64,000 bases of DNA from an uncultured Flavihumibacter sp. (lineage in GTDB: Bacteria; Bacteroidota; Bacteroidia; Chitinophagales; Chitinophagaceae). The stretch lies in NCBI GenBank assembly GCA_902168105.1, contig CABHOY010000030.1, positions 1 through 64,000 on the forward strand. Reading direction: 5' to 3'. A program made the translations under genes and the position numbers. Of this stretch, positions 61,918 to 64,000 are shown in pieces; position 1 is the stretch's first letter; each line of letters begins with the position of its first letter. The notes below the pieces were generated by a model. That model was not told the origin of the DNA. It worked only from the letters and a program-made list of their open reading frames with translations, and ran no database searches.

Positions 61918-62634
61918 ATGACAACTAAAAAAACTCGCGTGTGGGCAATAGCGGCCCTTGTGACAGCGGTAACCGGCCTCAGTGCCTGTTTGAAAACTGA
62001 TAACGTAACACCTCAACGTGACAGGGCTGCGGTAGCTATTGTCAATGGCATTCTCAGCAGCTCTGATCTGGATTTTTATGACAACACTACAAAAGTGAAC
62101 CAGAGCCCTCTAACTATTGGGTTTGCCTTTATAGGTTATCCTATTTTCGCAGGCGTCCGTACCTTCTCTTTCAAAAAAGTCGGTGCGACTGTCGATTTCG
62201 CAGCGACAACTGCCAGGTACGATTCCCTTAACTACTATACATTGGTTGCTTATGGCGATTCAACTGCTCCGGAGATGACAACCATCAAAGACGACTTCTC
62301 CGCCGCAAAGGAAACAGCCGTAAATATCCGCTTCTTCCATTTAAGTCCTGATGCAGGTCCTGTTGACGTTTACATCGATGACGTAAAAGTAGACAGCAAC
62401 CGTACCTATGTTGGCCAGAGTGGTTTCAGGACTGCTTTCAATCCGCTGACAAAATCAGTGTACACTAACAATATCAAGATAAAGGCAGCAGGTACGAGCA
62501 CTGTATTGACAGAAAATTCATCGCCAAACGCCAGCTTCTCTTCCGGTAGAGTATATACCATCACGCTGATCGGCTCTAAAGATTTTACCGACAAGAAAAA
62601 ATTAACTGTAAATTCTTTGTACAGTCTCTATTAG
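61918..62634 (+). CDS. DUF4397 family lipoprotein
   Basis: A 238-residue lipoprotein (lipobox LSAC in VTAVTGLSACLKTD). The body (AAVAIVNGILSSSDLDFYDN, DSLNYYTLVAYGD, VNIRFFHLSPDAGPVDVYIDDVKVD, SGRVYTITLIGSKDF) is the DUF4397 beta sandwich; FFHLSPDAGPVDVYID is the family hallmark. The function is unknown, and the domain is common in surface proteins. It follows the hydrolase gene by 43 bases and may share its transcript. Confidence 0.88.
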   Translation: MTTKKTRVWAIAALVTAVTGLSACLKTDNVTPQRDRAAVAIVNGILSSSDLDFYDNTTKVNQSPLTIGFAFIGYPIFAGVRTFSFKKVGATVDFAATTARYDSLNYYTLVAYGDSTAPEMTTIKDDFSAAKETAVNIRFFHLSPDAGPVDVYIDDVKVDSNRTYVGQSGFRTAFNPLTKSVYTNNIKIKAAGTSTVLTENSSPNASFSSGRVYTITLIGSKDFTDKKKLTVNSLYSLY

Positions 62635-62663
62635 TCTGTTAAATCACACACTACAAAATACGG

Positions 62664-62706
62664 GCAGCCGGGGTCAATACTAATGTTGGTCCCGGCTGCT
62701 TTTTTA
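62664..62706 (+). terminator. Terminator of the DUF4397 gene
   Basis: GCAGCCGGGG.CAA pairs with TTG.TCCCGGCTGC in 12 of 14 positions, followed by TTTTTT. Confidence 0.9.
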
Positions 62707-62784
62707 TTACAGTGTATCCGTGTACATCGGGGTTTTCCATTATAGCTTTCTATTTTTTATACTATGACACTTCTAAATTTATTG

Positions 62785-62792
62785 TAGGTTTG
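62785..62792 (+). promoter_or_regulatory. -7 box of the aminotransferase gene
   Basis: TAGGTTTG, a full TANNTTTG match. The -33 position reads CTAT, so it is partial. Leader about 25-30 bases. Confidence 0.5.
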
Positions 62793-62824
62793 TCCCAGTT
62801 AACCCTATAAAACTGTTATTGTTT

Positions 62825-64000
62825 ATGATGGAAATGGAACTCGCCGAAAGGCTATCGAGGATATCCGAGCCTCAAACGATCAAGATGGCTAAATTAAGCC
62901 GTGAGCTGAAAGCCCAGGGTATAGACATTGTAGATCTGAGCATTGGAGAACCCGATTTTGACACACCTGCCCACATCAGGGAGGCCGCAAAAAAAGCCAT
63001 CGATGAAGGCTTTACACATTATACGCCTGTAGCCGGGTATCTTGAACTGCGTCAGGCAGTAGTGCATAAGCTGAAGCGTGATAACGGACTGGAATATACG
63101 CCTGAACAGATCGTGGTGTCAACAGGGGCCAAACAAAGCATTGCCAATACCGTGTTGAGCATCATCAATCCCGGTGATGAAGTGGTTATTCCTACCCCCT
63201 ATTGGGTCACTTATTCCGAACTGGTAAAACTTTGCCAGGGTGAAGTGGTGTTCGTTCCGTGCAGTATTGAAAACAAGTACAAGATCACTCCCGCCCAGCT
63301 GGAAGCCGCTATTACACCGAAGACCAAACTGTTCATGTTCTCTTCTCCGTGTAATCCTACCGGCTCCGTATACAGCAGGGAAGAACTGAAGGCGCTGGCA
63401 GACGTATTCGCCAAGCACCCTCAGATCTACATTATGGCGGACGAGATCTATGAGTATATCAATTATGTTGGTACACATGAAAGCATTGCTCAGTTTGAAG
63501 GCATGCAGGAACGTACCATCATCATCAACGGTCTTAGTAAAGGTTTTGCTATGACGGGATGGCGTCTGGGTTACCTGGCCGCACCGAAGGCATTGGCAAA
63601 AGCTGCCGAGAATATCCAGAGCCAGTTCACATCTGCCACCAGTTCCATCACACAACGTGCAGCCATTACCGCCCTCACCGGCGATCTGACCACTGCGCAT
63701 GCAATGGTGGACGAGTTCAGAAAAAGAAGGGCTTTTGTATTTGAACAACTGACCAGCATCCCCGGTTTGAAACTGATCCAACCAGATGGCGCATTTTATA
63801 TGTTCCCTGATGTAAGTGCTTTCTTCGGTAAATCGTTCGAAGGCCAGGTTATCAACAATGCAGATGATATCTGTATGTACCTGCTGCATAAAGTAAATGT
63901 GTCTACCGTAACAGGAGCGGCTTTTGAACAGCCGAACTGTATCCGCCTTTCGTATGCCACTTCCATGGCGAAACTGGAGGAAGGCATGAAACGCCTGAGA
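62825..64000 (+). CDS. PLP-dependent aminotransferase (aspartate-type), cut by window end
   Basis: 392 codons are visible before the window ends. It is a fold type I class Ib aminotransferase: DLSIGEPDFDTPAHIREA, STGAKQSIANTVLSIINPGDEVVIP, SSPCNPTGSVYSREEL, ADEIYEYINYVG, and the PLP lysine Lys239 in NGLSKGFAMTGWRLGY. It is expected to use aspartate or a similar amino acid with 2-oxoglutarate. Two neighbouring ATGs (62825, 62828) and one at 62834 are all in frame; the exact start is uncertain. The missing end should be short, since the class is about 395-400 residues. Confidence 0.93.
   Translation, partial: MMEMELAERLSRISEPQTIKMAKLSRELKAQGIDIVDLSIGEPDFDTPAHIREAAKKAIDEGFTHYTPVAGYLELRQAVVHKLKRDNGLEYTPEQIVVSTGAKQSIANTVLSIINPGDEVVIPTPYWVTYSELVKLCQGEVVFVPCSIENKYKITPAQLEAAITPKTKLFMFSSPCNPTGSVYSREELKALADVFAKHPQIYIMADEIYEYINYVGTHESIAQFEGMQERTIIINGLSKGFAMTGWRLGYLAAPKALAKAAENIQSQFTSATSSITQRAAITALTGDLTTAHAMVDEFRKRRAFVFEQLTSIPGLKLIQPDGAFYMFPDVSAFFGKSFEGQVINNADDICMYLLHKVNVSTVTGAAFEQPNCIRLSYATSMAKLEEGMKRLR

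Overview
The window is ordinary chromosome from a Bacteroidota bacterium, most likely a member of the Chitinophagaceae close to Chitinophaga. The evidence is the promoter grammar (TTTG, about 19 bases, TANNTTTG, for example before 5793, 27910 and groES), weak ribosome binding sites, TonB-dependent receptors with a carboxypeptidase-like N-terminal domain, a DUF4249 partner, a fused SecDF, a long NusB, a short 285-residue primary sigma factor, the alternative GlmU-type protein, DUF3822 next to rsmD, and type B L31. The genus is an inference. No rRNA, tRNA, CRISPR array, prophage or complete insertion sequence was found.

Layout. 1-1600: edge of a possible transposase gene, an AraC-type regulator and a small conserved protein. 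1.6-5.6 kb: a TonB receptor/DUF4249/beta-rich protein cluster. 5.7-8.2 kb: a BlaI-type repressor with twin operators and an M56 (BlaR1-like) membrane protease with 16-residue repeats. 8.3-9.4 kb: a C1 cysteine peptidase. 9.4-10.9 kb: gene-poor, repeat-rich DNA around acylphosphatase. 10.9-14.7 kb: RNA ligase-like protein, triosephosphate isomerase, GlmU-like protein, L31, YajQ. 14.8-17.8 kb: an ECF sigma/membrane anti-sigma/adhesin-like operon. 18-25 kb: a second TonB-type receptor, Lgt with hemerythrin, bacilliredoxin, Hsp20, a membrane protein, then a repeat-rich gap. 25.3-34.8 kb: arginine decarboxylase, WbqC, LEA-like lipoprotein, HMA protein, pyrE/Nudix divergent pair, a thioesterase-coaD-rsmD-DUF3822 run, MATE exporter, TPR protein. 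34.9-41.4 kb: folB, trxB, rpoD, threonine aldolase, valS. 41.5-49.7 kb: a large protease/propeller/barrel protein, serine dehydratase, two FKBP lipoproteins, groESL. 49.8-56.5 kb: nusB, DUF1573, yajC, coaE, a SNF2 helicase, a GH5 glycosidase. 57-64 kb: secDF, a class A beta-lactamase-like hydrolase, a DUF4397 lipoprotein, and an aminotransferase cut by the window edge.

Functionally this is a mix of core housekeeping (translation, protein folding and secretion, CoA and pyrimidine synthesis, redox) and envelope biology (two TonB-type receptors, many lipoproteins, lipoprotein modification, an envelope-stress-like sigma operon). The least explained part is the noncoding DNA: several gaps, mainly between convergent genes, hold short tandem repeats with strict periods (50, 16 and 11 bp), long perfect hairpins, and one promoter-terminator pair with no protein gene between. 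I did not find a clear new multi-gene system. The best leads are these repeat arrays, the BlaI/M56 pair with its unusual sensor domain, and the protease-propeller-barrel protein.
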